DNA of 63,697 nt, taken from Andreprevotia lacus DSM 23236. Its GTDB lineage: Bacteria > Pseudomonadota > Gammaproteobacteria > Burkholderiales > Chitinibacteraceae. Below the pieces are notes generated by a model. The model was not told the origin of the DNA, searched no databases, and saw only the letters and a list, made by a program, of their open reading frames with translations. Shown here in pieces: positions 48,564 through 58,280 of the stretch (positions are counted from its first letter, which is position 1; every line of letters begins with the position of its first letter). Location of the stretch: positions 1-63,697 of the forward strand of contig NZ_FWXD01000023.1 in the NCBI RefSeq assembly GCF_900176275.1. Direction: 5' to 3'. The position numbers were made by a program, and so were the translations under genes.

Positions 48564-49340
48564 CTATTTACAGGCCACCTTTTCCACTTGCGAGCCGCGC
48601 AGCAGTTCGGCGACCTTGGCCAGCTTGGCTTGTTGCTCGTCGCTGATCTTGCGCACCAGGAAGCTGGTGTGGCGCACGCCGTCGTCACGCTCGCGCACGA
48701 TGGCCGATTTCACGCCCTTGTCGCGCAGGTCGTTCAGGCGGCGGTCGGCCGCTTCCTGGGTCGAGAAAATGCCCAGCGAGATGGCGTTCTGCCATTTGCT
48801 GCCATTGTTGACCACGAAATAGTCATCCACGCCCAGCTCGGCAAATTGCTGTGCCTTCTTGCGCGCGGTTTCGATGTCGTTGAGCGGCGGCACATAGACC
48901 CAGAACTTGGCATTCTGGGCAGCGGTGTTTTCCTGCGCGGTCAGGCCCAGCTGGCGCAGTTTGTCGCGGGCCAGATTGGCCTGGTCGCCCGTGATGCCGG
49001 TCCAGCGTACACACACGTCACCCGTGGCCTGCGCCTGCGGTTCGGGCGATGGCGCGGGCTTGCTGGTGGGCTTGGGGGTCGGTTCGGGCTTCTGCGTCGG
49101 CACCGGGGGGCTGGTGGCTGCCGGTTTCCCCGACGGGGCCGGCGTAGGCTCGGGCGTGTCTGCCACCGCTGGCGCCGGGGTGGCGCTGGGGGCCGGCGTG
49201 CTGGCTACGTTGACGATATGCACCTGCGAGGCATTCATTTCCTTGCTCACGGTGCGGCCTGGTTGCGCGTGCGGGGCCACATGCGTGTAGCCGAAGAACA
49301 GCAGGTTGGCGACCAGCAGGATGAAGAACAGCCATTTCAT
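48564..49340 (-). CDS. SPOR-domain protein
   Basis: A 258-aa protein with an N-terminal membrane anchor (MKWLFFILLVANLLFFGYTHV), a long Pro/Thr/Ala-rich spacer, and a C-terminal SPOR domain (about 170-258: FWVYVPPLNDIETARKKAQQFAELGVDDYFVV) that binds denuded peptidoglycan at division sites. ATG overlaps the coaX stop (ATGA), an unexpected coupling to CoA synthesis. Confidence 0.88.
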   Translation of the reverse strand: MKWLFFILLVANLLFFGYTHVAPHAQPGRTVSKEMNASQVHIVNVASTPAPSATPAPAVADTPEPTPAPSGKPAATSPPVPTQKPEPTPKPTSKPAPSPEPQAQATGDVCVRWTGITGDQANLARDKLRQLGLTAQENTAAQNAKFWVYVPPLNDIETARKKAQQFAELGVDDYFVVNNGSKWQNAISLGIFSTQEAADRRLNDLRDKGVKSAIVRERDDGVRHTSFLVRKISDEQQAKLAKVAELLRGSQVEKVACK

Positions 49341-50083
49341 GGGGTGAATTCCTTGGCAACGGCCAATGCGGCAAGGCCGCACAGGACGAGATCGGGTTCG
49401 ATACGATGGGGCGAGACCAGCAAGGGGGCAATACGCTCGGCATCGCCGCCGGCCAGTAACAGCAATGGCTCTTCGCCGCGTGCGCCCAGCCGGCGCATCG
49501 CGGTATCCACAGTGCCGGCCAATGCGGTGAGTACGCCGGTTTCGATGGCGTCCTCGGTGCTGGTGGGAAAGTCATGCAGGCTGCCGGCCGCATCGGGCAG
49601 GCGGGCCGTGCCCTGCGCCAGCGCGGTCTTCATCAGCCGGTAGCCGGGCAGGATCATGCCACCCAGGAACGTGCCGTCGGCGGTGACACTGTCCACCGTC
49701 AGCGCCGTGCCGGCACTGGCGATCACCAGCGCCTGCGCAGGGTGGCGCTGGCTGGCGCCCAGCACAGCCGCCCAGCGGTCTGGCCCTTGTTGTTCGATGC
49801 GGCGATAGCGGTTGCGTATGCCCAGTGCTTCCTTGCTGACCTGCAGCCAGCGCGGCTTCTGTTGCCAGGCCCGCAGGCACAGCACGTCAAGCTGTTCACG
49901 CAGTGCTGGGGCGGCAACCGTACAGCCAAAAATGCCGTCGGGTGCCGGCAGTGATGCAAAACGCGCAGCCAGCGTCGGCAGCTCGGCATGCAGCGCATCG
50001 CCATCGGCCAGCCGTTGTGCGCCGCTTTCCAGCGCCCATTTCAGCCGGGTATTGCCAAGATCCAGCAGCAAGCGGGTGCTCAT
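49337..50083 (-). CDS. coaX: Type III pantothenate kinase CoaX
   Basis: Phosphorylates pantothenate, first committed step to CoA. The 248-aa ASKHA-fold product has LLLDLGNTRLKWAL, GPDRWAAVLGA, SAGTALTVDSVTADGTFLGGMILPG. Overlaps birA by four bases, the usual birA-coaX pair; it continues the pathway begun by panB and panC. Confidence 0.96.
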   Translation of the reverse strand: MSTRLLLDLGNTRLKWALESGAQRLADGDALHAELPTLAARFASLPAPDGIFGCTVAAPALREQLDVLCLRAWQQKPRWLQVSKEALGIRNRYRRIEQQGPDRWAAVLGASQRHPAQALVIASAGTALTVDSVTADGTFLGGMILPGYRLMKTALAQGTARLPDAAGSLHDFPTSTEDAIETGVLTALAGTVDTAMRRLGARGEEPLLLLAGGDAERIAPLLVSPHRIEPDLVLCGLAALAVAKEFTP

Positions 50084-51036
50084 GTACGCCTCAGGCTGAC
50101 ATCGCCAGCGTGGATGATGGTTTCGCCTGCCTCGGTCTGCAGCCGCAGCGCCCCTTCGCTGGTCAGCCCCAGCAATAGTCCCTGCCGCATGCCGCCGGCG
50201 GGGTCGAGCACGTTGACGCTGGCGCCTGCCCAAGCGTGGCGTGCTTCCCACTGGCTGCGGAAGGCAGAGAAGCCATTCTGCGCAAAGCGCTGCAGGCCGG
50301 CTTCGAGTGAACCCAGCAAACGGGCCAGCAAGGCATTGCGTGACAGGGTGAGTCCGCCTTCGTGCAAGCCGGCCACGGCCTGATCGGCCACGCGTGGTGC
50401 GGTCAGGTTCAGGCCAATGCCGATGACGGTAGAGACCGGCCCCATGGCATCGCCAGCGATCTCGATCAGGATGCCGCCGGCCTTGCGGCCGCCGTTTTGT
50501 GTGATCTCCAGTAGCAGGTCGTTGGGCCATTTGAGCTTGATGCCGGCTACGCCGCAATCAGCCAGCGTTTCGGCCAGCATGCTGCCTACCGCCAGCGGCA
50601 GGCCGGCAAGGGTATTGGCGCCGCCGGGAAAGGTCCAGCACAGCGAAAACAGCAAGCTGCCACCCAGCTGCCCCTGCCAGCTGCGGCCCATGCGGCCGCG
50701 GCCGTTGTCCTGCCATTCGGCCGCCAGTACGCGGCCATGCGCGGGCTCGGCTGTCAGCCGCTTGTTGGTTGAATCCGTGCGCGGCAGTACCTCGACACGC
50801 AGATGGCTTGCCGGCCCCAGCGCGGCCTGTATGGCCGCAGCATCCAGCCAGTCTATGTCCTGGGTCAGCCGGTAGCCGGCACCGTGACGGCGCTCGAGCG
50901 CAATGCCGAATGCTTCGCTGTCGGCCAGCGCGGTCGATACGCTGGCGCGTGAAAGGCCGAGCCGATCCGCAATATCGGCACCGGAGGTAAAACTGGAGGC
51001 GTTGAGAAAACGCAGGCAGGCAAGCGTGTGGGTCAT
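50080..51036 (-). CDS. birA: Biotin-protein ligase / biotin operon repressor BirA
   Basis: Attaches biotin to carboxylases. The 318-aa product has an N-terminal winged helix (FTSGADIADRLGLSRASVSTAL) as in the bifunctional repressor, ligase core with RTDSTNKRL, GRGRMGRSWQG and KWPNDLLL, and a C-terminal SH3-like domain. GRGRMGR differs by Met from the usual GRGRxGR centre but keeps both glycines and arginines. Confidence 0.96.
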   Translation of the reverse strand: MTHTLACLRFLNASSFTSGADIADRLGLSRASVSTALADSEAFGIALERRHGAGYRLTQDIDWLDAAAIQAALGPASHLRVEVLPRTDSTNKRLTAEPAHGRVLAAEWQDNGRGRMGRSWQGQLGGSLLFSLCWTFPGGANTLAGLPLAVGSMLAETLADCGVAGIKLKWPNDLLLEITQNGGRKAGGILIEIAGDAMGPVSTVIGIGLNLTAPRVADQAVAGLHEGGLTLSRNALLARLLGSLEAGLQRFAQNGFSAFRSQWEARHAWAGASVNVLDPAGGMRQGLLLGLTSEGALRLQTEAGETIIHAGDVSLRRT

Positions 51037-51139
51037 GGCTTGCGATTGTAGCCGAGCCGCCCGTCTCTGCGCGCGGCCGGGCTACGATCGTTGTTGCATG
51101 TCGTAACCCCGGCAGCAGATCGCGTCCCGAGCGCGAAGC

Positions 51140-51673
51140 TCAGAGGCTTTCGAGTACGTGGTTCTGGTTGGTGTAGATGCAAATGTCGCCAGCGATTTCC
51201 AGCGCCTTCTTCACTACCACCTCGGGCGGCAGATCGGTGTTATTGAGCAGAGCGGTAGCGGCCGCCTGTGCAAAAGCGCCGCCAGAGCCGATGGCGGCTA
51301 TGCCTTGCTCGGGTTCCAGTACATCGCCATTGCCGGTAATCACCAGTGTGGCGGTCGGGTCAGCCACGATGAGCATGGCTTCCAGCCGGCGCAGCGCCCG
51401 GTCGGTACGCCAGTCCTTGGCCAGCTCCACCGCCGCGCGCGTCAATTGTCCCTGGTGCTTTTCCAGCTTGGCTTCAAAGCGCTCGAACAGCGTGAACGCA
51501 TCGGCTGTGCCACCGGCAAAGCCGACGATGACCTTGTCGTGATACAGCTTGCGCACCTTGCGTGCGGTACCCTTGATGACGACATTGCCCAGGGTAACCT
51601 GGCCGTCGCCACCGACACAGACCTTGTCGCCGCGGCGAACGGAAACGATCGTGGTGCCGTCGAATTGCTGCAT
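51140..51673 (-). CDS. hslV: ATP-dependent protease subunit HslV (no adjacent hslU)
   Basis: Threonine protease of the HslUV complex, 177 aa. A six-residue propeptide MQQFDG precedes Thr7 in [11 protein letters not shown], the catalytic N-terminus after processing; [10 protein letters not shown] follows. hslU usually lies directly downstream; here the next gene is birA, 103 bp away on the same strand, so the ATPase must be elsewhere or absent. Confidence 0.96.
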   Translation of the reverse strand: MQQFDGTTIVSVRRGDKVCVGGDGQVTLGNVVIKGTARKVRKLYHDKVIVGFAGGTADAFTLFERFEAKLEKHQGQLTRAAVELAKDWRTDRALRRLEAMLIVADPTATLVITGNGDVLEPEQGIAAIGSGGAFAQAAATALLNNTDLPPEVVVKKALEIAGDICIYTNQNHVLESL

Positions 51674-51764
51674 GGAATTGCCCTGCGGATGAGATTAGCG
51701 AACAGGTGGGGGCAGTCACGGCGAACGCAAGAGCGCAGCGGCCTGCTGCTGCGCGGGCAGGGTG

Positions 51765-52967
51765 CTATTTTGCCAGTGGCATCAGCTCGGTGATGCCCAT
51801 CAGCTTGAACAAGCCGGCAATCGGTTCGTTGGCGCCGGCGAGGGTAGGCATCTTGCCGGCCTGCATCAATTCCACACCGAGGTTGAGCAACTGGCCGGCA
51901 GTTTCAAAGTCCACCCGGCCTACGCCGCTCAGGTCGATGACGGGTTTGCCATGGCTCTGCGCAAACTGGCGGATCTTGCCGATGCTGTCTGCCGCACCGC
52001 CGACCAGATCGCCGCTCAGCTGCATGCGGTCTGGCGAGGAGGGGGCTTCTGCCGCCGCATCGCCGGTTTTTCCGGCTGGCACCGGGGCGGCCTTGACCAC
52101 CAGCCTGTCATCCCACGACGGGGGTGATACCTCGAAGGTGATGGCGTAATCGATGGCGAGGTTATCGAAGTTTTCCTGCTCGCCTATCGTTTGCTTGAGC
52201 TCCATCAGCAGCAGCCAGAAGGTGGCCTCTGCATGATTGCGGCGCCCGGTTTCGATCTTGCTTGCCAGCAATTTGCCGAAGGAATCTGCCCCCAGCAGTT
52301 GCAGGCTGGCTTTCAGCTTGCGGGCACGTGGCCACAAGGACAGCAGCTCGGCTGCGGCCGTGGCGTCAATATTGACGACGCGGCTGGCGTCGAGCCGCAC
52401 GATACCGCCTTTTTCGCACGCAGCCAGCACCTTGCTGAGTTCGGCCTGTACGGTGCTGATGGACAGGTTGGCCGGCAGCGAGATGGCCCCGCTGGTCGGA
52501 CCGCTAGGGCGGGCGGCGGGGGCCGCCTTGCGCAGCTCGCGCCACAGCGGCGGCGAGGTTTCGAATTCGACCACGTATTGCAGCGCCAGCTCATCAAAGC
52601 CGGCGTGATCGCCGGCCAGCTGCAGCAGGTCGAACAACAGCAGCCACGTTGAGGCCTGCCGGGTACCAACGATGCCCGGGATGGCGGCCTTGGCGCTTTC
52701 AATGGCGGCGGCAAGCTGGCCGTTGGCGTACAGCACCACGGCCTCTTCTTCTGCCGGGCTCAGGTGCGTGCCGGCATCGGCCACCTCGATGGTCAGCTCG
52801 GACAGGTTGTAGCTGGCGCTGTCGGCAGGGGAATCCATCGGTGATGGGGCCGGTGGTCTGGCCGGTTCCTGCTGCGGCAATACCGACGCGCGGTCGAGCG
52901 CCGCCGGGCCTGATGAGGCCGGCTTGACTGGATCGTTGTCTTTTTTGCGGAACAGGGAAAACGCCAC
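51765..52967 (-). CDS. Duplicated STAS-domain protein
   Basis: A 400-aa cytoplasmic protein with two copies of a helical-plus-STAS module: STWLLLFDLLQLAGDHAGFDELALQYVVEFETSPPLW then a STAS strand-helix, and again ATFWLLLMELKQTIGEQENFDNLAIDYAITFEVSPPSW then STAS. N-terminal ~60 residues are Pro-rich. STAS domains act in partner-switching or as anti-anti-sigma-like modules; neither has an obvious anti-sigma partner here. It precedes hslV by 91 bp. Confidence 0.82.
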   Translation of the reverse strand: MAFSLFRKKDNDPVKPASSGPAALDRASVLPQQEPARPPAPSPMDSPADSASYNLSELTIEVADAGTHLSPAEEEAVVLYANGQLAAAIESAKAAIPGIVGTRQASTWLLLFDLLQLAGDHAGFDELALQYVVEFETSPPLWRELRKAAPAARPSGPTSGAISLPANLSISTVQAELSKVLAACEKGGIVRLDASRVVNIDATAAAELLSLWPRARKLKASLQLLGADSFGKLLASKIETGRRNHAEATFWLLLMELKQTIGEQENFDNLAIDYAITFEVSPPSWDDRLVVKAAPVPAGKTGDAAAEAPSSPDRMQLSGDLVGGAADSIGKIRQFAQSHGKPVIDLSGVGRVDFETAGQLLNLGVELMQAGKMPTLAGANEPIAGLFKLMGITELMPLAK

Positions 52968-53163
52968 GATGTATGGTTCCTGCTGAATTCTGCCCGTACT
53001 GAGCGCAATGGCGATGCAAGCGGTTAGACCGCAATTCTACTGCCAAATCGGCCGCAACTGCGAATCTTGCTTTGAATGAAAGGCATTGCGGCGCCGATCA
53101 ACGGGCTTGACGGCCTGCAACCACTCAGGGTTTTTATGGTGGTCATGGGTATGGGCCTGACGC

Positions 53164-53169
53164 TATAGT
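53164..53169 (+). promoter_or_regulatory. Candidate -10 box for the DUF748 gene
   Basis: TATAGT 30 bp before the ATG, no clear -35. The 52968-53198 gap otherwise shows nothing recognisable. Confidence 0.35.
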
Positions 53170-53198
53170 TTTAGTTCCAACTACCTCGCAGCGCCACC

Positions 53199-56100
53199 AT
53201 GAAACCTGCCTTGTTGCTCAGTGCCTTGCGCCGCCGCGCGCGGTGGATCGTGATACCGATCGCCGTTGTGCTGGGCTACGGTGCGCTGGCAGGGTGGCTG
53301 TTGCCCTGGTGGGCCAGACCACGGCTGGAACAGGTGCTGGGGCAGGCGTTGCACCGCAGTGTGCAAATCGATGCGCTGGCGTTCAACCCCTATACCCTGC
53401 GTGCCACGCTCGGGCCGCTGCAGGTGCGGGAAGGCACGCAAACCGTGCTGTCGATCCGGCGGCTGGATGTCAATCTGGCGATTGCTTCGCTATGGCGCCG
53501 TGCTCCGGTGGTGCAAAACCTGACGGTGGATGCGCCGTATCTGCAGATCAGGCGGCTGGATACCCACCGCTACAACTGGTCTGATCTGTTGCAGGGGCAA
53601 TCTGGCAGCAGCGGCGAGCCACAGCGTTTTGCCGTGCACAATATCCGCATCAGCAATGGCCGCATCGATTTTGCCGATGCCTTGCTCAAACAGCAGCACC
53701 GGCTGGATGCGCTGGCGCTGGACATCCCCTTCATCTCCAACCTGCCGGTGTTCATCGAGACCGAAGTACAGCCCAGGCTGGCTTTCAGGCTGGATGGCGC
53801 ACCGCTGCAACTGCAGGGCAGCACCCGGCCATTCGGCAAGCATGCCGATACCCGGTTGGCGCTGACACTGGATGGCGTCGATCTGGCTCGCTACTGGGAT
53901 TACCTGCCCACGCCGCCCGCACTGCGGCTCAACAAGGCCGTGCTGGACAGCCGCTTGCAACTGGTGTTCCGCCAGGCCGGGACGCCTACCGTGCTGCTGG
54001 AAGGGCAGCTGGCCGCGCACGATGTATCGCTCGATGGTAATGGCGCACCCTTGTTGCGCATGCAGGCACTGCAACTGCAGCTGGACAAACTGGAACCGTT
54101 GGCGGGCCGTTATGCCATACGCAAATTGCTGCTGCAGCAGCCCGAAGTCACCTTGGCGCGCGACGGCAAGGGCGCGCTCAACTGGCTGGCCGCGCTGCAG
54201 CAGCCGGTCGCCGACAAACCGGCGCCGGCTCCGGCAAAGGCCGGCCTGCCGCTACAGCTGCATATCGCGCAGTTCACTATTGAGGGTGGCGCGCTGGATT
54301 GGGCCGATGCCCCTGCGGGCCTCCACACACGGCTGGCGCCGATTGCGCTGCAGGTCGATCAGCTCGATACCACCGCTGCGCAGCCGGCCAAGATAGCGCT
54401 GAGCGTGGCTGGCCCCGCCATCGGCACGCTGCAGCATACCGGCGAGCTGCAGCTGGCCGCACGCCATGCCAGCGGCGTGTTGAACCTGGCGGACGCCCCG
54501 CTGGCCGCATGGGCGCCGTATTACCGCAGCTTGCTGCGCAGCGAACCGCTGGAGGGCACGCTGGGTGGCGAACTGCACTACGATCTGGCGCTGCCGGCAG
54601 ATGGGTCGGCAGCGTTCAAGCTGAGCGACAGCAGCGTGCAGTTGCAGCAGTTTGCCTTGCGTCCGCAACGCGCCAAGGCCCCGGCGCTGGCGGGCAAGAC
54701 GCTGGCCGTAACGGGCATCGCGCTTGATCTGGCACAACGGCAACTGGGCGTGGACAAGATCGTGCTAGATGGCCTGAACGTCGATCTGTCGCGCCAGCGT
54801 GACGGGCAATGGCTGCTGGCCAGCCTGTTGCCGCCCGGCGATGGCGCACAAGCCGGCCCGGCCTGGCAGCTGCAATTGCAGCAACTGCAATTGGCTGGCG
54901 CGGCATTCAGCGGTCGCGACGATACGCTGCCCAATGCCGTGCCACTGGGTATCAAGTCCGTTGCGCTGCAGGCTGGACCATTGCGCTGGCCATTGACGGG
55001 AAGCACCCAGCTCAAGCTGTCAGGTGCCGGTGCGCACGGTGGGGACTTCGCCATTAGTGGCGGGCTGGATTTGCAGCAGCTAGTCGGCAAACTGGGCATC
55101 CAGGCCAAGCAGCTCGATGTGGCCTATGTGCAGCCGTATTTCAGCCGCTACCTGAATGTGTCGCTGACCAGCGGCAAGCTGGGCGCCAAGGGCGAGCTGC
55201 AGCTCAAGGGCGGTACGCCGCTGCGCGTGGCCTACAACGGCGATTTCAACCTGACCGCGTTCAATGCAGTGGACAAGCTCAGTGGCGATGATTTTTTGCG
55301 CTGGAAGAGTTTTTATCTGGGTGGCATTGCCTTCAACAGCCAGCCCTTTGATCTGGCGATCAAGGATGTCGCGCTCACCGATTTCTACTCGCGGCTGATC
55401 CTGACCAGCGCCGGGCGCATGAACCTGAGCGATATCGTGGTCAAGGATCAGACCCCTGTATCCGTCACCGCCAGTGCACCGGCTGCGGCCAAACCAGCCG
55501 CCGAGCAGGCCAGTGCAGTGCTTGCCACCGCGCCCAAGACCGCATTGCCGCCGATACGCATTGCCAAGGTGACGTTCTCGGGTGGCAACATCAACTACAC
55601 CGACAACTTCATCCAGCCCAATTACACCGCCAACCTCACCGACATGGCGGGTTTGCTCACCGGCCTGTCATCGGTCGAGGCCACGAGCGCCACGCTGGAT
55701 TTGCGCGGCAGCGTGGATCGCATCGCCCCGGTGAATATCAGCGGCCAGCTCAACCCGCTGGCCAAGGATTTGTTCATCGACATCAAGGGCGGCGTGAAAG
55801 GCTACGAGCTGACCGCCGCCACCCCCTACGCATCCAAATACGCAGGTTATGGTATCGACAAGGGCAAGCTCTCGATGGACGTGAGCTACCACATCGAGGG
55901 CGGCAAGCTGCAGGCGCAGAACAAGATATTGCTGGATCAGCTCACCTTGAGCGACAAGCCATCGGGCAGCCCGGACGCCACCAAGCTGCCGGTGAAGTTC
56001 GGTCTGTCGCTGCTCACCGACCGCAACGGCCAGATCAATGTGCAGATACCGGTGAGCGGCACGCTGGACGACCCCAACTTCAGCGTGGGCCACATCGTCT

Positions 56101-56747
56101 GGCAGGCGGTATTCAATGTGCTGACCAAGATCATCACCGCCCCCTTCGATGCCTTGGCCGGTGCATTCGGCGGTGGCCCCAGCTTTGCCTATGTGCCGTT
56201 CCAGCCCGGCAGCGCCACGCTCGATGCCAAGCACTATGATCCGCTGACCAAGCTGGCCGAGGCGCTGGCTGACCGGCCGTCGCTGCAACTGGAAATCGCC
56301 GGCTGGGTCAACCCGGAGCTGGACCGTGAGGGCTTGAAGCAGGACAAGCTGGATAAACTGATCCGGGCCGCCAAGGCCCGCTCACTGGCCGACAGCGGCC
56401 AAGCATCCACTGATGAACTGACTGTGGACGAGGCGGATTACGAGCGCTTCATCGCGCCGGTTTACAAGCAGGCCAAGTTTCCCAAGCCCAAGAACGTGCT
56501 GGGCTTGAGTAAATCACTGCCGGTGGAGGAAATGCGCAAGCTGCTGCTGGCCAATATGGCCATTACCGACGACGACCTGCGCCAGCTGGCCAGCCACCGC
56601 GCGCTGGCGGTGAAGGACTTCCTCAAGGGCTTGGGCGTGCCGGACGAGCGCGTATTCCTGGTCAAGCCCAAAGTCGATGCCACGCAGGCCGACGGCGACA
56701 AGGACAAGGGGCCGAGTACGCGGGCGATGTTCACGCTCAAGCACTGA
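53199..56747 (+). CDS. Large DUF748 (AsmA-like) envelope protein
   Basis: A 1182-aa protein with an N-terminal membrane helix (VIPIAVVLGYGALAGWLLPWW) and an extended beta-rich body typical of the AsmA/DUF748 superfamily, bridge-like proteins thought to move lipids between the inner and outer membranes. The C-terminal DUF748 segment includes FQPGSATLDAKHYDPLTKLAEAL and a final OmpA-like motif region (LASHRALAVKDFLKGLGVPDERVFLVKPK). Monocistronic. Confidence 0.87.
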   Translation: MKPALLLSALRRRARWIVIPIAVVLGYGALAGWLLPWWARPRLEQVLGQALHRSVQIDALAFNPYTLRATLGPLQVREGTQTVLSIRRLDVNLAIASLWRRAPVVQNLTVDAPYLQIRRLDTHRYNWSDLLQGQSGSSGEPQRFAVHNIRISNGRIDFADALLKQQHRLDALALDIPFISNLPVFIETEVQPRLAFRLDGAPLQLQGSTRPFGKHADTRLALTLDGVDLARYWDYLPTPPALRLNKAVLDSRLQLVFRQAGTPTVLLEGQLAAHDVSLDGNGAPLLRMQALQLQLDKLEPLAGRYAIRKLLLQQPEVTLARDGKGALNWLAALQQPVADKPAPAPAKAGLPLQLHIAQFTIEGGALDWADAPAGLHTRLAPIALQVDQLDTTAAQPAKIALSVAGPAIGTLQHTGELQLAARHASGVLNLADAPLAAWAPYYRSLLRSEPLEGTLGGELHYDLALPADGSAAFKLSDSSVQLQQFALRPQRAKAPALAGKTLAVTGIALDLAQRQLGVDKIVLDGLNVDLSRQRDGQWLLASLLPPGDGAQAGPAWQLQLQQLQLAGAAFSGRDDTLPNAVPLGIKSVALQAGPLRWPLTGSTQLKLSGAGAHGGDFAISGGLDLQQLVGKLGIQAKQLDVAYVQPYFSRYLNVSLTSGKLGAKGELQLKGGTPLRVAYNGDFNLTAFNAVDKLSGDDFLRWKSFYLGGIAFNSQPFDLAIKDVALTDFYSRLILTSAGRMNLSDIVVKDQTPVSVTASAPAAAKPAAEQASAVLATAPKTALPPIRIAKVTFSGGNINYTDNFIQPNYTANLTDMAGLLTGLSSVEATSATLDLRGSVDRIAPVNISGQLNPLAKDLFIDIKGGVKGYELTAATPYASKYAGYGIDKGKLSMDVSYHIEGGKLQAQNKILLDQLTLSDKPSGSPDATKLPVKFGLSLLTDRNGQINVQIPVSGTLDDPNFSVGHIVWQAVFNVLTKIITAPFDALAGAFGGGPSFAYVPFQPGSATLDAKHYDPLTKLAEALADRPSLQLEIAGWVNPELDREGLKQDKLDKLIRAAKARSLADSGQASTDELTVDEADYERFIAPVYKQAKFPKPKNVLGLSKSLPVEEMRKLLLANMAITDDDLRQLASHRALAVKDFLKGLGVPDERVFLVKPKVDATQADGDKDKGPSTRAMFTLKH

Positions 56748-56768
56748 GCAATGGTTTTACTTCATGAG

Positions 56769-56807
56769 CCCGGCAAACCGGAGGGCCATGACTCCCGGTT
56801 TGCCGGG
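56769..56807. terminator. Hairpin between DUF748 and SRPBCC genes
   Basis: CCCGGCAAACCGG pairs with CCGGTTTGCCGGG across a 13-nt loop. No T tract; may still block convergent transcription. Confidence 0.4.
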
Positions 56808-56817
56808 CCGTGCGGCA

Positions 56818-57330
56818 TTAGCCGCCCAGCAGAGCCAGATAGGCAGCCAGCTGCTCCATGGTGCCGCCAAAACCACCGCGCATGCTGTCGAAGTGGGCGA
56901 CGAAGATGGCGTGCTCTTCCTCGCTGGCGTTGATCGGTGCACCGCGCAAGGTCAGCGTGGTTTTGCCGTCGGCCTCGTCGAAGGTCCAGATGTTGAGGAC
57001 TTCCAGCGGCCACGCAGTATGAAACGGTGAGCGGATCAGATTGCCTGCTTCATCGGCAAAGCCATTGGTGAACACGATGCGGCCGGGGGCGTCGATTTCG
57101 CGGTAGAGGAACTTGCCCCACATCGCCGCGCCGTTGGGCAGGCGCATGCAGTAGTGGAACTGGCCGCCGGGGCGCACGTCCAGTGCGGCCACTTCAATGT
57201 CGCAGCCCTTGGGCCCCCACCAGTGCGCCAGATGTTCGGCCTGGGTGAAGGCATCCCACACCAGCTGGCGCGGGGCATCAAACGTGCGCGAGAAGGTGAA
57301 TTCCTGCGCGGTGTGCAGCGCGGTCGTCAT
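56818..57330 (-). CDS. SRPBCC / AHSA1-family protein
   Basis: A 170-aa START-like protein with the AHSA1 opening FTFSRTFDAPRQLVWDAFTQAEHLAHWWGPKG and hydrophobic-pocket strands after. These bind hydrophobic ligands or act on stress; function unknown. Overlaps the next SRPBCC gene by four bases and lies in an ArsR-headed operon, a common arrangement. Confidence 0.9.
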   Translation of the reverse strand: MTTALHTAQEFTFSRTFDAPRQLVWDAFTQAEHLAHWWGPKGCDIEVAALDVRPGGQFHYCMRLPNGAAMWGKFLYREIDAPGRIVFTNGFADEAGNLIRSPFHTAWPLEVLNIWTFDEADGKTTLTLRGAPINASEEEHAIFVAHFDSMRGGFGGTMEQLAAYLALLGG

Positions 57331-57878
57331 TGTGCAACTCCCTGAGGGCCGGCAGCTCGCTCGGCCTGAGCTTTGAGGTTGACCAGGCCCGCTTCAAAAT
57401 CGGGGCCGACCATTTTTTCCATGCTGAAGAACAGCTGCATCACCCGTGCCATCAACGGGCTGGGGCCGGACATGGCCCACTCGATATCGGTACCGCCGCC
57501 AGCGGCGGTCAGCGTGAATTCGGCGATGTTGTGCGCTTCGAACGGCTTGAGGAAATCGAGCTGGATCACGATGCGTTCGGGCGTCGAGGCCTGGATCGTC
57601 ATGCTGCCCTCACCGATGTTCTTGTTGCCCGCCCAGCCGTAGTGCGCACCCACGCCGGCGGTGATGTCGCCATAGCTGCGGCGCATGGCCGGGTCTTTTT
57701 TCTCCCACGGCGACCAGAGCGTCCAGCGCCGGAAGTCATTGATCAGCGCATGCACCTGCGCCGGCTCGGCGTTGATGTGGGTGCGACGGACAATGCGAAA
57801 CTGATCGGGCTTGCCGGCGGCCAGCAACAGCAGCACGGCAAGGACGACAAGCAAAGCAACAACGAAGTAGATCAGCAT
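57327..57878 (-). CDS. SRPBCC-family protein with membrane anchor
   Basis: A 183-aa protein starting with a hydrophobic helix (MLIYFVVALLVVLAVLLLLAAG) then a polyketide-cyclase-like SRPBCC fold (HINAEPAQVHALINDFRRWTLWSPWEKKDP). Second gene after arsR, 29 bp on; overlaps the next by ATGA. Confidence 0.88.
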   Translation of the reverse strand: MLIYFVVALLVVLAVLLLLAAGKPDQFRIVRRTHINAEPAQVHALINDFRRWTLWSPWEKKDPAMRRSYGDITAGVGAHYGWAGNKNIGEGSMTIQASTPERIVIQLDFLKPFEAHNIAEFTLTAAGGGTDIEWAMSGPSPLMARVMQLFFSMEKMVGPDFEAGLVNLKAQAERAAGPQGVAQ

Positions 57879-57907
57879 GACGGCTCCAGCGGTGAGTGGA
57901 TACAGCG

Positions 57908-58273
57908 TTAGTGATGGTCATCTTTCTGCCCCTTGCCTGCCGCAGCCTGTGCTGCCTGCAAGGTGGTGAGGTAATCGGCCAGCCGGTCCAGCTTGCCTTC
58001 CCAGAATTCGCGGTACTGCGATATCCAGTCGGCCACTTCGCGCAGCGGCTTGGCTTCCAGCTTGCACGGTCGCCACTGCGCATGACGGCTGCGGCTGATC
58101 AGCCCGGCATGCTCCAGCACCTTCAGGTGCTTGGTGACGGCTGGTGCGGTGATCTGGAACGGCCCGGCCAGTTCCTTGACCGAGGCTTCGCCCGTCGCCA
58201 GCCGCGCCAGAATGGCACGGCGGGTGGGGTCGGCCAGCGCGGCAAAGGTGGCGCTGAGTGCATCGGGTGCCAT
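57908..58273 (-). CDS. ArsR-family transcriptional regulator
   Basis: A 121-aa winged-helix repressor: ALADPTRRAILARLATGEASVKELAGPFQITAPAVTKHLKVLEHAGLI. No metal-binding Cys cluster, so it is of the type that controls SRPBCC genes rather than metal resistance. It heads the operon with the two SRPBCC genes and probably regulates itself through the nearby inverted repeat. Confidence 0.93.
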   Translation of the reverse strand: MAPDALSATFAALADPTRRAILARLATGEASVKELAGPFQITAPAVTKHLKVLEHAGLISRSRHAQWRPCKLEAKPLREVADWISQYREFWEGKLDRLADYLTTLQAAQAAAGKGQKDDHH

Positions 58274-58280
58274 TTAATAC

